64,000 nucleotides of DNA from Actinacidiphila guanduensis. GTDB taxonomy: Bacteria > Actinomycetota > Actinomycetes > Streptomycetales > Streptomycetaceae. The notes beneath the pieces are model-generated. The model saw only the letters and a list, made by a program, of their open reading frames with translations, was not told the origin of the DNA and did not search any database. The DNA is taken from NCBI RefSeq assembly GCF_900103985.1, contig NZ_FNIE01000007.1, positions 62,001 to 126,000 of the forward strand. Reading direction: 5' to 3'. Below are positions 36,024 to 44,679 of this stretch, in pieces; within the stretch, counting starts at the first letter, position 1; each line of letters starts with the position of its first letter. A program made the position numbers and the translations under genes.

Positions 36024-38390
36024 ATGAGTGACGATCCGAGCCGGACGGCGGCCGGCGGCGCTTACGGCGCGCCGGCCGGCCAGGGCGGGTGGGGACCCCA
36101 CCCGACGCTGACCGACCGCCCCGGGCGCCCCCGGCGCACCGGGCTGCGCCGCCTGCTGCCCACCTGGCGGATGGCGCTCGGCGGCGGCCTCACCCTGCTG
36201 CTGCTCCTGATCGGGGCCTTCTTCGCCGGCTACGCGCTGGTGAACATCCCCGACGCCAACGCCGCCGCGGTCGCGCAGAACAACGTCTACTACTACGCCG
36301 ACGGCAAGACGGAGATCTCCCGCGACGGCGCGGTCAACCGGCAGAACGTCACGCTGGCCGAGGTCTCCAAGACCGCGCAGTACGCCACGCTCGCCGCCGA
36401 GGACCGGAACTTCTACCACGAGTCCGCGGTCAGCCCGAAGAGCATGCTCCGCGCCGCCTGGAACACCGCCACCGGCAAGGGCAAGCAGTCCGGCTCCACG
36501 ATCACCCAGCAGTACGTGAAGAACTACTACCTGAACCAGAACCAGACCGCCTCGCGGAAGGTCAAGGAGTTCTTCATCTCGATCAAGCTGGACCGCAACG
36601 AGTCCAAGGACCAGATCCTCGAGGGCTATCTGAACACCAGCTACTACGGCCGCAACGCCTACGGCATCCAGGCCGCCGCCCAGGCGTACTTCGACAAGAA
36701 CGCCGCCGACCTGACCACCGCCGAGGGCGCCTACCTCGCCACGCTGCTCAACGCGCCCAGCGAGTACGACCTGGCCGCCCACCCCGAGAACGCCCCGGCG
36801 GCCAAGGCCCGCTGGAACTACGTGCTGAACGGCATGGTGAAGGAGCACTGGCTGACCCCCGCCCAGCGCGCCGCCACCGCCTTCCCGAAGATCGGTGCCC
36901 CCAAGGCGACCGCGAGCAAGGCCGGCCAGCGCGGCTACATCATCGAGGCCGTCAACAACTACCTGACCTCGCACCACATCGTGGACGCCGACGCCCTGCG
37001 CCGCGGCGGCTACCGGATCGTCACCACCATCCAGAAGCCCAAGGAGGACGCCTTCGTCAAGGCGGCCCAGGACGACGTGTACGACAAGCTCGGCCACGCC
37101 AAGGCCGACAAGTACGTACGGGCCGGCGGGGCGTCCATCGACCCCGCCACCGGCGACGTCGTCGCCCTCTACGGCGGGATCGACTACACGAAGCAGTACG
37201 TCTCCAGCGCCACCAACCGCACCTACCAGCCGGGCTCCACCTTCAAGCCGGTGATATTCACCTCGGCGCTGCAGAACGACTCCAGGACCCAGGACGGCCA
37301 GCCGATCCGCCCCACCACGATCTACAACGGCGACAGCGGCCGCCAGGTGCAGGGCCCGAACGGGCCGGTCGGCTACCACCCGGCCAACGAGGACGACGTG
37401 GACTACGGCGACATCACCGTCACCGAGGCCATGGACAAGTCCGTCAACGCCGTCTTCGCGCAGATGGCGCAGGACGTCGGCACCGCCAAGGTGATCGACA
37501 CCGCGCACGACCTGGGCATGCCCCCCGAGGTGGACATCCCGCAGACGCCCGCCATGGCGCTGGGCGCCTTCGGCCAGGACTCCGCGAAGAACCAGAGCGC
37601 CAGCCCGCTGGACATGGCGCAGGTCTACGCCACGCTCGCCGACCACGGCAAGCAGATCCCGTACTCCCTGGTGGCCAAGGTCACCAAGGACGGCCACGAC
37701 CTGGGGCTGCCCCGCCGGGACCCGGTGCAGGCGGTGCCGCGCACCGCCGCCGACACCACCACCGCCATGCTGGAGAGCGTGGTGGACAACCCCGGCGGCA
37801 CCGCCGCGGTCGCCTCCGACTCCGGCTGGCCGGCCGCGGCCAAGACCGGCACCGCGGACTCCGACAAGGCCGCCTGGTTCGCCGGCTACACCCCCAAGCT
37901 CGCCACCGTGGTCGCCGTCTTCGGCATGAACCCCGCCAACGGCGCCCAGGAACCGCTCTACGGCGCCCTGCACCAGGACCGGGTCAACGGCGGCGGCCCG
38001 CCCGGCCAGGTGTGGGCCGACTACACCGCCTCCGCGCTGCGGGACGTGCCCACCACCGACTTCGACCTCGACCTCGCCCAGGGCGCGCAGACCGAGGCCC
38101 CCAGCGACGAGCCCGGCAGCACGCCCACCGACACCGGCAGCCCCTCGACCACCGGCACCCCGCCGACCGGCTCGCAGCCGCCGAGCAGCACACCCCCGAG
38201 CACCCCGCCGAGCGGCAGCGGCACCCCGAGCACCCCGCCGACCGGCACCACGCCGCCGGTCGAGAGCAGCCCGCCGCCGGTGGGGGAGCCCACCGACACG
38301 GTCGGCCCGCTCGGCGCGCCGCCGAACGACCCGAACCCGCCGGACGGCCGGGGCTCGGCGCAGGACGCGGCGAACGCCTTCCCGCCGTAG
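36024..38390 (+). CDS. Class A penicillin-binding protein (glycosyltransferase and transpeptidase)
   Basis: 788 residues. Order: short cytoplasmic head, one membrane helix (about 51-74, MALGGGLTLLLLLIGAFFAGYALV), GT51 glycosyltransferase domain with EDRNFY (Glu126) and STITQQYVKNYYL, a linker, transpeptidase domain with the active-site STFK (Ser405-Lys408), SVN (473-475) and KTGT (607-610), then a ~110-residue Ser/Thr/Pro-rich tail (STPPSTPPSGSGTPSTPP) that probably lies in the cell wall. It polymerises and cross-links peptidoglycan outside the membrane. It is divergent from the ABC operon. The gene stands alone. Confidence 0.96.
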   Translation: MSDDPSRTAAGGAYGAPAGQGGWGPHPTLTDRPGRPRRTGLRRLLPTWRMALGGGLTLLLLLIGAFFAGYALVNIPDANAAAVAQNNVYYYADGKTEISRDGAVNRQNVTLAEVSKTAQYATLAAEDRNFYHESAVSPKSMLRAAWNTATGKGKQSGSTITQQYVKNYYLNQNQTASRKVKEFFISIKLDRNESKDQILEGYLNTSYYGRNAYGIQAAAQAYFDKNAADLTTAEGAYLATLLNAPSEYDLAAHPENAPAAKARWNYVLNGMVKEHWLTPAQRAATAFPKIGAPKATASKAGQRGYIIEAVNNYLTSHHIVDADALRRGGYRIVTTIQKPKEDAFVKAAQDDVYDKLGHAKADKYVRAGGASIDPATGDVVALYGGIDYTKQYVSSATNRTYQPGSTFKPVIFTSALQNDSRTQDGQPIRPTTIYNGDSGRQVQGPNGPVGYHPANEDDVDYGDITVTEAMDKSVNAVFAQMAQDVGTAKVIDTAHDLGMPPEVDIPQTPAMALGAFGQDSAKNQSASPLDMAQVYATLADHGKQIPYSLVAKVTKDGHDLGLPRRDPVQAVPRTAADTTTAMLESVVDNPGGTAAVASDSGWPAAAKTGTADSDKAAWFAGYTPKLATVVAVFGMNPANGAQEPLYGALHQDRVNGGGPPGQVWADYTASALRDVPTTDFDLDLAQGAQTEAPSDEPGSTPTDTGSPSTTGTPPTGSQPPSSTPPSTPPSGSGTPSTPPTGTTPPVESSPPPVGEPTDTVGPLGAPPNDPNPPDGRGSAQDAANAFPP

Positions 38391-38463
38391 ACGGCCGCCG
38401 GCCGGTGAGGGGCCGGTCCAGGGGCCGGCCCGTCCGGGCGGCTACCGGACGGCCGCGGGACGG

Positions 38464-38805
38464 CTACAGGTACAGGCCCGTCGAGTCGTCGGTGCCCTCC
38501 AGCCGCTCGGCGGCCACCGCGTGCAGGTCCCGCTCGCGCATCAGGACGTAGGCCACGCCCTGCACCTCGACCTCGGCCCGGTCCTCCGGGTCGAACAGCA
38601 CCCGGTCGCCGACCTCGACGCTGCGCACGTTGTGGCCCACCGCGACCACCTCGGCCCAGGCCAGCCGCTTGCCGACGGCCGCGGTCGCCGGAATGAGGAT
38701 GCCGCCGCCGCTGCGGCGCTCGCCGTCCCCGTTGTCCTGCCGCACCAGCACGCGGTCGTGCAGCATCCGGATGGGCAGCTTGTCGTGCTCACTCTTCGAA
38801 CTCAC
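38464..38805 (-). CDS. GroES-family co-chaperonin-like protein
   Basis: 113 residues from GTG 38805. The 10-kDa chaperonin fold is visible: KLPIRMLHDRVLVRQ (start of GroES), GGGILIPATAAVGKRLAWAEVVAVGHNVRSVEVGDRVLFDPED, then RAEVEVQGVAYVLMRERDLHAVAAERL. The mobile loop that docks onto GroEL is represented by DNGDGERRSGGGILIP. A C-terminal extension (ERLEGTDDSTGLYL) is unusual. No groEL gene is nearby. The main groES of Streptomyces is elsewhere with groEL, so this is probably an accessory paralogue. It follows a DUF3618 gene on the same strand, 10 bp after its stop. Confidence 0.88.
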   Translation of the reverse strand: MSSKSEHDKLPIRMLHDRVLVRQDNGDGERRSGGGILIPATAAVGKRLAWAEVVAVGHNVRSVEVGDRVLFDPEDRAEVEVQGVAYVLMRERDLHAVAAERLEGTDDSTGLYL

Positions 38806-38815
38806 GACCACGAAC

Positions 38816-39142
38816 CTACCGGCGCCGCCGCCACACCGTGATACCGGCCACCGCGGCCACCAGTGCGGCGCCCGCCACAGCGGCCGGCACGATCCGGTCC
38901 ATCCGCGGCGATCCGTCCTCGTCCACGAACTGCGCCCGGGCCCGGCCGACCGCCCGGTTCGCGGCGACGTACGCCTGCCCGACGGTGCGGTCCACGGCGG
39001 ACACCGCCTTCGCCTTGGTGTCGCGCGCGATCGTGACCGGGTGCACCCGTACCGCGATCTCGTCCAGCACCACCGCGAGGTCCTGCCGCCTGCGCGTGAT
39101 GTCCGCCTCGATCTGGGCGGGCGTCCTGGCAGCTTCCGACAC
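38816..39142 (-). CDS. DUF3618-family membrane protein
   Basis: 108 residues. The conserved start RTPAQIEADITRRRQDLAVVLDEIAVRVHPVTIARDTKAKA defines DUF3618. A charged middle and one C-terminal membrane helix (VPAAVAGAALVAAVAGITVW) with a final RRRR anchor follow. The first 60 residues look helical and could form a coiled coil. Function unknown; members in mycobacteria and streptomycetes are small membrane proteins near stress genes. Here it is co-oriented with the GroES-like gene (10 bp gap) and divergent from bcp (108 bp between starts). Confidence 0.9.
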   Translation of the reverse strand: MSEAARTPAQIEADITRRRQDLAVVLDEIAVRVHPVTIARDTKAKAVSAVDRTVGQAYVAANRAVGRARAQFVDEDGSPRMDRIVPAAVAGAALVAAVAGITVWRRRR

Positions 39143-39249
39143 GGCACTTCCTCCATCGCCTGATTAGGTAGCGTTCGGACAGTCTGTCAGTACGACGCGG
39201 CGCGCGCCTCGTCGGCACCCCGTTCGCCCCCGCACCAGGAGCCAACCCC

Positions 39250-39747
39250 ATGTCCGCTTCCTCGACCCCCGCGGCCGGCACCCCGGGCCGCCTCGCCCCC
39301 GGCGACACCGCCCCCGACTTCACCCTGCCCGACGCCGACGGCAACCAGGTCGCGCTCGCCGACCGCCGCGGCCGCAAGGTCGTCGTCTACTTCTACCCGG
39401 CCGCGATGACGCCCGGATGCACCAAGGAGGCGTGCGACTTCACCGACAACCTCGACGTGCTGGCCGCCGCCGGCTACGACGTGCTCGGCATCTCGCCCGA
39501 CGCCCCCGAGAAGCTGGCGAAGTTCCGCGAGAAGGAGTCGCTGAAGGTCACGCTGCTGGCCGACCCGGACCGCTCGGTGCTCACCGCCTACGGCGCCTAC
39601 GGGGAGAAGAAGAACTACGGGAAGACCGTGATGGGCGTGATCCGCTCCACCTTCGTCGTGGACGAGGAGGGGAAGATCGCCGAGGCGTTCTACAACGTCC
39701 GCGCCACCGGGCACGTCGCCAAGCTGCTGCGGGACCTGAAGGTCTGA
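39250..39747 (+). CDS. bcp: Thioredoxin-dependent thiol peroxidase (Bcp/PrxQ)
   Basis: 165 residues. It reduces H2O2 and organic peroxides with electrons from thioredoxin. The PrxQ signature FYPAAMTPGCTKEACDF holds the peroxidatic Cys57 and, five residues on, the resolving Cys62; the Pro and Thr of the active site (TPGCT) are in place. The ending TGHVAKLLRDL is usual for the family. Cytoplasmic. It is divergent from the DUF3618/GroES-like pair, and is followed by a hairpin and the tRNA-Leu gene, so it is probably monocistronic. Confidence 0.96.
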   Translation: MSASSTPAAGTPGRLAPGDTAPDFTLPDADGNQVALADRRGRKVVVYFYPAAMTPGCTKEACDFTDNLDVLAAAGYDVLGISPDAPEKLAKFREKESLKVTLLADPDRSVLTAYGAYGEKKNYGKTVMGVIRSTFVVDEEGKIAEAFYNVRATGHVAKLLRDLKV

Positions 39748-39788
39748 CCCGGCGGCCGGGCGGCACGGCCGGGTGTCCGGATTCCGGC

Positions 39789-39810
39789 CCGGGCCCGCGT
39801 ACGGGCCCGG
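39789..39810 (+). terminator. Hairpin after bcp
   Basis: CCGGGCCCG (39789-39797) pairs with CGGGCCCGG (39802-39810) around the 4-nt loop CGTA. It lies 42 bp after the bcp stop and just upstream of the tRNA-Leu promoter region. Confidence 0.6.
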
Positions 39811-39819
39811 CGGCGCGGA

Positions 39820-39825
39820 TACCAT
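39820..39825 (+). promoter_or_regulatory. Candidate -10 box of the tRNA-Leu gene
   Basis: TACCAT lies 10 bp before the first base of the mature tRNA (39836). No clear -35 box is visible. Confidence 0.4.
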
Positions 39826-39835
39826 GGCGGGACAC

Positions 39836-39920
39836 GCGGCCGTGTCGTAACTGGCAGCCGAGCTGGGTTTAGGTCCCAGTGGGGTATCCCCCCGTGTGGG
39901 TTCGAATCCCACCGGCCGCA
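39836..39920 (+). tRNA. tRNA-Leu (anticodon TAG)
   Basis: 85 nt. The acceptor stem GCGGCCG pairs fully with CGGCCGC, discriminator A. The anticodon arm is CTGGG-TTTAGGT-CCCAG with anticodon TAG (reads CUA, CUG). The variable arm is long (about GTGGGGTATCCCCCCGTG), as class II tRNA-Leu requires, and the T arm GTGGG-TTCGAAT-CCCAC is intact. CCA is not encoded. No integrase or partial tRNA duplicate follows. Confidence 0.96.
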
Positions 39921-39971
39921 CGCAGTGCCCGGGCTTCCGCCTGCCGGTCTCCGCCGGGCCTCCGCCCGGTC

Positions 39972-40595
39972 TCAGCCGAGGAGTTCGGCGACCTGCCGGG
40001 CCAGCGCGCGAAACGCCCGGCCGCGGTGGCTGATCGCGTTCTTCTCCGCCGGTGTCAGCTCCGCGCAGGTCCTTCCGGCCACGAACTCGCCGTTCGAGGC
40101 GTCGGGTTGGAGGATCGGGTCGTAGCCGAAGCCGCCGGAACCGGCGGGCGAGCGGCGCAGGGTTCCGGCCAGCCGGCCCTCGGCGACGCGCTCGGTGCCG
40201 TCCGGGAGGGCGAGCGCGGCCGCGCACGCGAAATGGGCGCCGCGGTGGGGGGCGTCGATGTCGGCGAGCTGGGCGAGCAGCAGCGCGAGGTTGGCGGCGT
40301 CGTCGCCGTGCCGGCCGGCCCAGCGGGCGGAGAAGATGCCGGGGGCGCCGCCGAGCACGTCCACGCACAGCCCCGAGTCGTCGGCGACGGCCGGCAGGCC
40401 GGTGGCCGCGGCCAGCGCGTGCGCCTTCAGCAGGGCGTTCTCCGCGAAGGTGACGCCGGTCTCCTTCACGTCGGCCACCTCGGGGAAGGCGTCCGCCCCC
40501 ACGAGCTCCACGTCCAGGCCCGTCTCGGCGAGGATCGCTCGCAGCTCGACGATTTTGTGGGCGTTGCGGGTGGCAAGCACGAGGCGTTTTTCCAT
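39972..40595 (-). CDS. rdgB: Non-canonical purine NTP pyrophosphatase (dITP/XTP)
   Basis: 207 residues from ATG 40595 (an ATG at 40604 is also possible). It hydrolyses dITP, XTP and dUTP-like wrong nucleotides to monophosphates and protects DNA. Core motifs: LVLATRNAHKIVELRAIL (the TRN nucleotide motif), ENALLKAHALAAATGLPAVADDSGLCVDVLGGAPGIFSARWAG, GGFGYDPILQPD and ELTPAEKNAISHRGRA. GATAAT lies seven bases before the ATG with no Shine-Dalgarno sequence, suggesting leaderless transcription. It converges with nothing (tRNA-Leu and bcp read towards it). A repeat-filled intergenic region lies upstream. Confidence 0.96.
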   Translation of the reverse strand: MEKRLVLATRNAHKIVELRAILAETGLDVELVGADAFPEVADVKETGVTFAENALLKAHALAAATGLPAVADDSGLCVDVLGGAPGIFSARWAGRHGDDAANLALLLAQLADIDAPHRGAHFACAAALALPDGTERVAEGRLAGTLRRSPAGSGGFGYDPILQPDASNGEFVAGRTCAELTPAEKNAISHRGRAFRALARQVAELLG

Positions 40596-40602
40596 GCCGG
40601 GC

Positions 40603-40608
40603 ATTATC
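40603..40608 (-). promoter_or_regulatory. -10 box of a probable leaderless promoter (rdgB)
   Basis: On the minus strand GATAAT is followed by seven bases and the rdgB ATG at 40595. Confidence 0.5.
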
Positions 40609-40773
40609 GCTCGCACGTTTTCGCTCGCGCTGAGCGTGGGGGGTTCCGGCTCCCCGCCGACGGGGTCCCCGCCGCTGCCGCGTGCACGGCTCCCCTGCCT
40701 GGGCGCGCAGTTCCCCGCGCCCCTGAAAACCTTGCCCTTCGCGCGCAAAGCGAACCTGTACAACCCAGGGGCG

Positions 40774-40807
40774 CTGGGGGTACCCCCAGGCGAAGCTCTG
40801 GGGGAGG
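40774..40807 (-). repeat. Dispersed extragenic element, copy B
   Basis: On the minus strand it has the same 34-bp core as 44754-44787 (CCTCCCCCAGAGCTTCGCCT at its start, GGGGGTACCCCCAG at its end). It sits inside a palindromic framework: GCGCAGTTCCCCGCGCCCCT at 40705-40724, AGGGGCGC at 40767-40774, and an opposite copy AGGGGCGCGGGGAACTGCGC at 40877-40896. Confidence 0.9.
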
Positions 40808-40951
40808 AACTGCGCGAGCAACCACCCACCCTGCTGTGGCCGGGATCGGCGAGGTGGGGGCAGACGCGGAGCCGAAAGGGGCGCGGGGAACTGCGCGACA
40901 AGCCCAGGACCCTCCCGCGGCCGGGAACTCGGAGAAGCCCCCACGGCGGGT

Positions 40952-42085
40952 TCACCGTAGAGAGGCGAGTGCTTCGTGGACTCGGGTGGGGGCGGAGGCC
41001 GGGGTGGAGGCGTGGGCGGAGAGGCGGAGGGAGTCGGGGCGGACCGTGGGGGTCACGCCGTGGGCGTGCAGGGCCTCGGCGACCCGCGAGGACGCGGTGC
41101 CCGGGAGGCGGAAGGACACGATCCCGCCCCGTTCGGAAGGGTCCGCCGGGGACAGCAGCTCGCCCCCGCCACCCCGTACCGCCTCGATCAGCTCGTCCAC
41201 CCGCCCCTCGATGTGCGCGGCGATCGCGGGCACCCCGACGCTCTCCACGAGGAGGAGCGCCGCCTCCAGCGCGGCGCCGGCCACCGGGCTGAGATTGGTG
41301 ACGCTCCACCGCCCGGCCCCGGGCACCGGCTCGTGCTCGCGGTCGTCGAAGAGCGCGACGTCGGCGACGCCCGTCCACCCGGTCAGGACAGGTTCGAGCC
41401 ATTCCAGGGCCCGGTCGGAGAGCGTGGCGAAGCCCGTGGACCAGCTGGCCCGCAGCCACTTCTGGCCGCCGGTGACGACGACATCGGCCGCCTGCCAGGG
41501 CAGGTCCAGCACGCCGAAGCCCTGGATCGCGTCCACGACGAGCAGACGGTCGGGCCCGAGCACGTCCCGCAGGGCGGCGAGGTCGCAGCGGAAGCCGGTG
41601 CGGAAGTCGACCGCGCTGACCGACAGGGCGACCACGTCGTCGGTGAGCGCGGCCTTCACCGTGTCGGGGGTGATCCGCCCCTGCTCGTCGGGTTCCAGCC
41701 AGCGCGGGACGGCCCGGCCGAGCGCGGCCGAGCGGCGCCAGGGGTAGTGGTTGGACGGGAAGTCGCCGGCCGGCACCAGTACGGCGCCGGACGGGAGCCC
41801 GAAGGCCGCGTGGAACAGGCCGGTGGAGGCGTTCGGCAGCAGCACGGTGTGCTCGGCGTCGGTGCCGGCGAGCCGTGCCGCGGCGGCCCTGGCCCGTACC
41901 TCGGCGGCCATCAGCTCGTTCACGGTGGTGTGGTCCGCGCGGGCGGACCGGCCCAGCGCCTCGGCGGTCGCGGCGACCACCTGCCGCGACGGCGGCCCGT
42001 ACCGCGCGAAGTCGAGGTACCCCTCGGGCTCCTCGAAGTGCTCGGCATACCCCGGCAGTCCGCCGGCGGTCTTCTGCGGTCCCAT
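40952..42085 (-). CDS. Class V aminotransferase-fold PLP enzyme
   Basis: 377 residues. It has the class V (cysteine desulfurase/isopenicillin epimerase-like) fold: DFARYGPPSRQVV at the N terminus, LPNASTGLFHAAFGLPSGAVLVPAGDFPSNHYPW (substrate and PLP phosphate region), DAIQGFGVLDLPW with Asp185, and the PLP Lys209 in TGGQKWLRASWSTGFATLS. C-terminal small domain ends SLRLSAHASTPASAPTRVHEALASLR. No persulfide-forming Cys loop typical of IscS/NifS is seen, so an aminotransferase, epimerase or lyase role is likelier. No partner genes are nearby; substrate unknown. Confidence 0.9.
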   Translation of the reverse strand: MGPQKTAGGLPGYAEHFEEPEGYLDFARYGPPSRQVVAATAEALGRSARADHTTVNELMAAEVRARAAAARLAGTDAEHTVLLPNASTGLFHAAFGLPSGAVLVPAGDFPSNHYPWRRSAALGRAVPRWLEPDEQGRITPDTVKAALTDDVVALSVSAVDFRTGFRCDLAALRDVLGPDRLLVVDAIQGFGVLDLPWQAADVVVTGGQKWLRASWSTGFATLSDRALEWLEPVLTGWTGVADVALFDDREHEPVPGAGRWSVTNLSPVAGAALEAALLLVESVGVPAIAAHIEGRVDELIEAVRGGGGELLSPADPSERGGIVSFRLPGTASSRVAEALHAHGVTPTVRPDSLRLSAHASTPASAPTRVHEALASLR

Positions 42086-42381
42086 GCGCGGCTGCTCCTC
42101 GACGTCGTACGGCTCCGGCCCGGACCTGCGCCCGACCCGCGCCCAGTCTGAGCCCTGCGGCAGCGAACCCCCTGCTCGGGGGTGCCACCGGAGCCCCGCC
42201 GCACGCCGGTGCCGTCCCTGCCTCTACGAGGCGCCCCAGGCCCGGTGGGTCCCGCGAGGCCCCGCAGGTCCGGCCCGCCGGACACGGCTTCACGGTGGCG
42301 AATCCGCCGGGTCGGGAGCCACGCGGGGAGCTGGGGCGTTACTCGGAGGGGACGGGCGGTGAGAATACGCGGGTGGAGCCG

Positions 42382-43677
42382 ATGGATGCGGGGAGAGCGG
42401 TGGCGGGGCCGACAGCACCGGGCGGGAGCGATCCGGACGAGGCCCGATGGGTCGGCGTGCGGCGGATGAAGCGGATCGCGACGGGGTTCCTGCTCGTCGC
42501 GACGGCCGTGTACGGGCTGGCCAAGTGGGCCGGCGAGGAGGGCGCGGGCGGCTGGGCCGGCTATGTGGCGGCGGCCGCGGAAGCCGGCATGGTCGGCGCG
42601 CTCGCGGACTGGTTTGCGGTCACCGCGCTCTTCCGCCGCCCGCTCGGCCTGCCCATCCCGCACACCGCGATCATCCCGACGAAGAAGGACGCCCTGGGCG
42701 CGAGCCTGGGCGAGTTCGTCGGCGAGAACTTCCTGTCCGCCGACGTCGTACGGGCCCGGCTGCGGACGGTCGGCATCGGCGCGCGGCTGGGCGGCTGGCT
42801 GGCAGAACCGGACAACGCCGCGAAGGTCACCGAGCAGGCGTCGGCGGCGCTGCGCGGCGTGCTCACGGTGCTGCGCGACTCCGACGTGCAGGCGGTGGTC
42901 GGCGAGGCGATCACCCGGCGGGCCGAGGCGCAGGAGGTCGGGCCGGGCCTCGGCCGGCTGCTGGAGCGGGTCGTCGCCGACGGCGGGCACCGCCGGATGG
43001 TGGACCTGGTGTGCGTACGGGCGCATGACTGGCTGGTGGAGCACGGCGACTCGGTGATGACCGCCGTGCAGGGCGGCGCCCCCGGCTGGACCCCGCGGTT
43101 CGTGGACCGCCGGATCGGCGAGCGCGTCTACAAGGAGCTGCTGCGCTTCGTCACCGAGACGCGCGACTCCCCGAACCACCCGGCCCGCGGCGCCGTGGAC
43201 CGCTTCCTGGCCGACTTCGCCCACGAGCTGCAGGAGGACGCCGACACCCGCGCCCGGGTGGAGCGGCTGAAGAAGGACCTGCTGGCCCGCTCCGAGGTGC
43301 AGGACCTGATCGCCTCGGCGTGGGGCGCGGTGCGGGCGATGGTGGTGGCCGCCGCCGAGGACGAGCAGAGCGCGCTGCGGCAGCGCGCCCGCGCCTCGCT
43401 GCTCTCGCTGGGCCGCCGGCTGACCGCCGACCCGGCGCTGCAGGCCAAGGTGGACAGCTGGCTGGAGGACGCGGCCACCTACCTGGTCACCACCTACCGC
43501 GACGAGATCACCTCGCTGATCAGCGAGACAGTGGCCGGTTGGGACGCCGACCAGACCTCGCGCAAGATCGAGGCGCACGTCGGCCGGGACCTGCAGTTCA
43601 TCCGGATCAACGGCACGGTGGTCGGAGCGCTGGCCGGCCTGCTGATCTACACCGTCTCCCAGCTGGCGACCCGCTGA
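42382..43677 (+). CDS. DUF445-family membrane protein
   Basis: 431 residues from ATG 42382; an in-frame GTG at 42373 is an alternative. DUF445 landmarks: ATGFLLVATAVYGLAKW (first membrane helix), AGYVAAAAEAGMVGALADWFAVTALFRRPLGLPIPHTAIIPTKKDALGASLGEFVGENFLSADVV, then a long helical cytoplasmic or periplasmic domain, and a closing membrane helix ELQFIRINGTVVGALAGLLIYTVSQLA. Relatives include E. coli YjiN. The family's function is unknown, though the GLPIPHTAIIPxxK motif is nearly invariant. It stands alone between the aminotransferase-like and FAH-family genes. Confidence 0.9.
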   Translation: MDAGRAVAGPTAPGGSDPDEARWVGVRRMKRIATGFLLVATAVYGLAKWAGEEGAGGWAGYVAAAAEAGMVGALADWFAVTALFRRPLGLPIPHTAIIPTKKDALGASLGEFVGENFLSADVVRARLRTVGIGARLGGWLAEPDNAAKVTEQASAALRGVLTVLRDSDVQAVVGEAITRRAEAQEVGPGLGRLLERVVADGGHRRMVDLVCVRAHDWLVEHGDSVMTAVQGGAPGWTPRFVDRRIGERVYKELLRFVTETRDSPNHPARGAVDRFLADFAHELQEDADTRARVERLKKDLLARSEVQDLIASAWGAVRAMVVAAAEDEQSALRQRARASLLSLGRRLTADPALQAKVDSWLEDAATYLVTTYRDEITSLISETVAGWDADQTSRKIEAHVGRDLQFIRINGTVVGALAGLLIYTVSQLATR

Positions 43678-43824
43678 GCCCGGTCCACGGGGTGGTCGGG
43701 GACTTGCGGCCGGACGGCACGGAGTCGGAGGATCGGCCCAGACATCGGATGACCTGACGGGTTCGTCCTCGATCGAACTCCGATCCGGCTCCGATCCGAC
43801 CGACCTGACGTATGGAGTACGACT

Positions 43825-44679
43825 GTGAAGCTGCTGCGTGTCGGACCCGCCGGGGCGGAGCGCCCCGCACTGCTGGACCAGGACGGCGTCCTGCGGGACC
43901 TGGGCGGCCTGGTGCCCGACATCGACGGCGCCCTCCTCGCCGACGAGGCCGCGCTCGCCCGGGTCGCCGCCGCGGCCGCGGACGGCTCGCTGCCCGCCCT
44001 GGACGCCGGCCTGCGGGTCGGGCCGCCGCTCGCCCGGATCGGCAAGATCGTCTGCATCGGGCTCAACTACCACGACCACGCGGCCGAGACGGGGGCGCAG
44101 GCGCCGAGCGAGCCGGTCGTCTTCATGAAGGCGCCGGACACCGTGGTCGGGCCCGACGACACCGTGCTGGTGCCGCGCGGCAGCGTGAAGACCGACTGGG
44201 AGGTGGAGCTGGCCGTGGTCATCGGACGTGAGCTGCGGTACGCCGCCTCGCACGAGGAGGCGCTGGCCGCCGTCGCGGGGTACGCGGTCGCGCACGACGT
44301 CTCCGAGCGGGAGTTCCAGATCGAGCGCGGCGGTCAGTGGGACAAGGGCAAGAACTGCGAGACGTTCAACCCGCTGGGGCCGTGGCTGGTCACCGCCGAC
44401 GAGGTGCCCGACCCGCAGGCACTCTCCCTGAAACTATGGGTCAACGGGGTGCTGCGCCAGGACGGCACGACGGCGGACCAGATCTTCCCCGTCGCCGAAG
44501 TCGTGCGCTACCTCAGCCAGTTCATGACGCTGTACCCGGGTGACGTGATCAACACGGGTACCCCCGCCGGGGTCGCCCTCGGCCGGCCCGAGCCCAAGCC
44601 GTACCTGAAGCCGGGCGATGTCGTCGAGCTGACGATCGAGGGGCTGGGACGCCAGCGCCAAGAGCTCGCGCCTGCGTAA
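43825..44679 (+). CDS. Fumarylacetoacetate hydrolase (FAH) family protein
   Basis: 284 residues from GTG 43825 with GGAG eight bases upstream. FAH-fold motifs: KIVCIGLNYHDHAAETG, EPVVFMKAPDTVVGPDDTVLVP, and the metal ligands in DWEVELAVVIGRELRYA (Glu...Glu) plus the downstream Asp in VAHDVSEREFQIE. The ending GTPAGVALGRPEPKPYLKPGDVVELTIEGLGRQRQEL is typical of bacterial 2-hydroxyhepta-2,4-diene-1,7-dioate isomerase/5-oxopent-3-ene-1,2,5-tricarboxylate decarboxylase relatives. It cleaves or isomerises a C-C bond of a diketo acid in the cytoplasm. No aromatic-degradation neighbours, so substrate unknown. The gap before it contains CTCCGATCCG twice in tandem. Confidence 0.92.
   Translation: MKLLRVGPAGAERPALLDQDGVLRDLGGLVPDIDGALLADEAALARVAAAAADGSLPALDAGLRVGPPLARIGKIVCIGLNYHDHAAETGAQAPSEPVVFMKAPDTVVGPDDTVLVPRGSVKTDWEVELAVVIGRELRYAASHEEALAAVAGYAVAHDVSEREFQIERGGQWDKGKNCETFNPLGPWLVTADEVPDPQALSLKLWVNGVLRQDGTTADQIFPVAEVVRYLSQFMTLYPGDVINTGTPAGVALGRPEPKPYLKPGDVVELTIEGLGRQRQELAPA

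Larger units (their letters stand above)
40596..40951. other. rdgB-aminotransferase intergenic region (356 bp), repeat-filled
   Basis: It contains the rdgB promoter (40603-40608) and then one copy of the dispersed extragenic element with its GCGCAGTTCCCCGCGCCCCT motif in both orientations (40705-40724, 40877-40896). No ORF within it looks real. It separates the promoter of rdgB from the end of the aminotransferase-like gene and may act as terminator. Confidence 0.6.
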
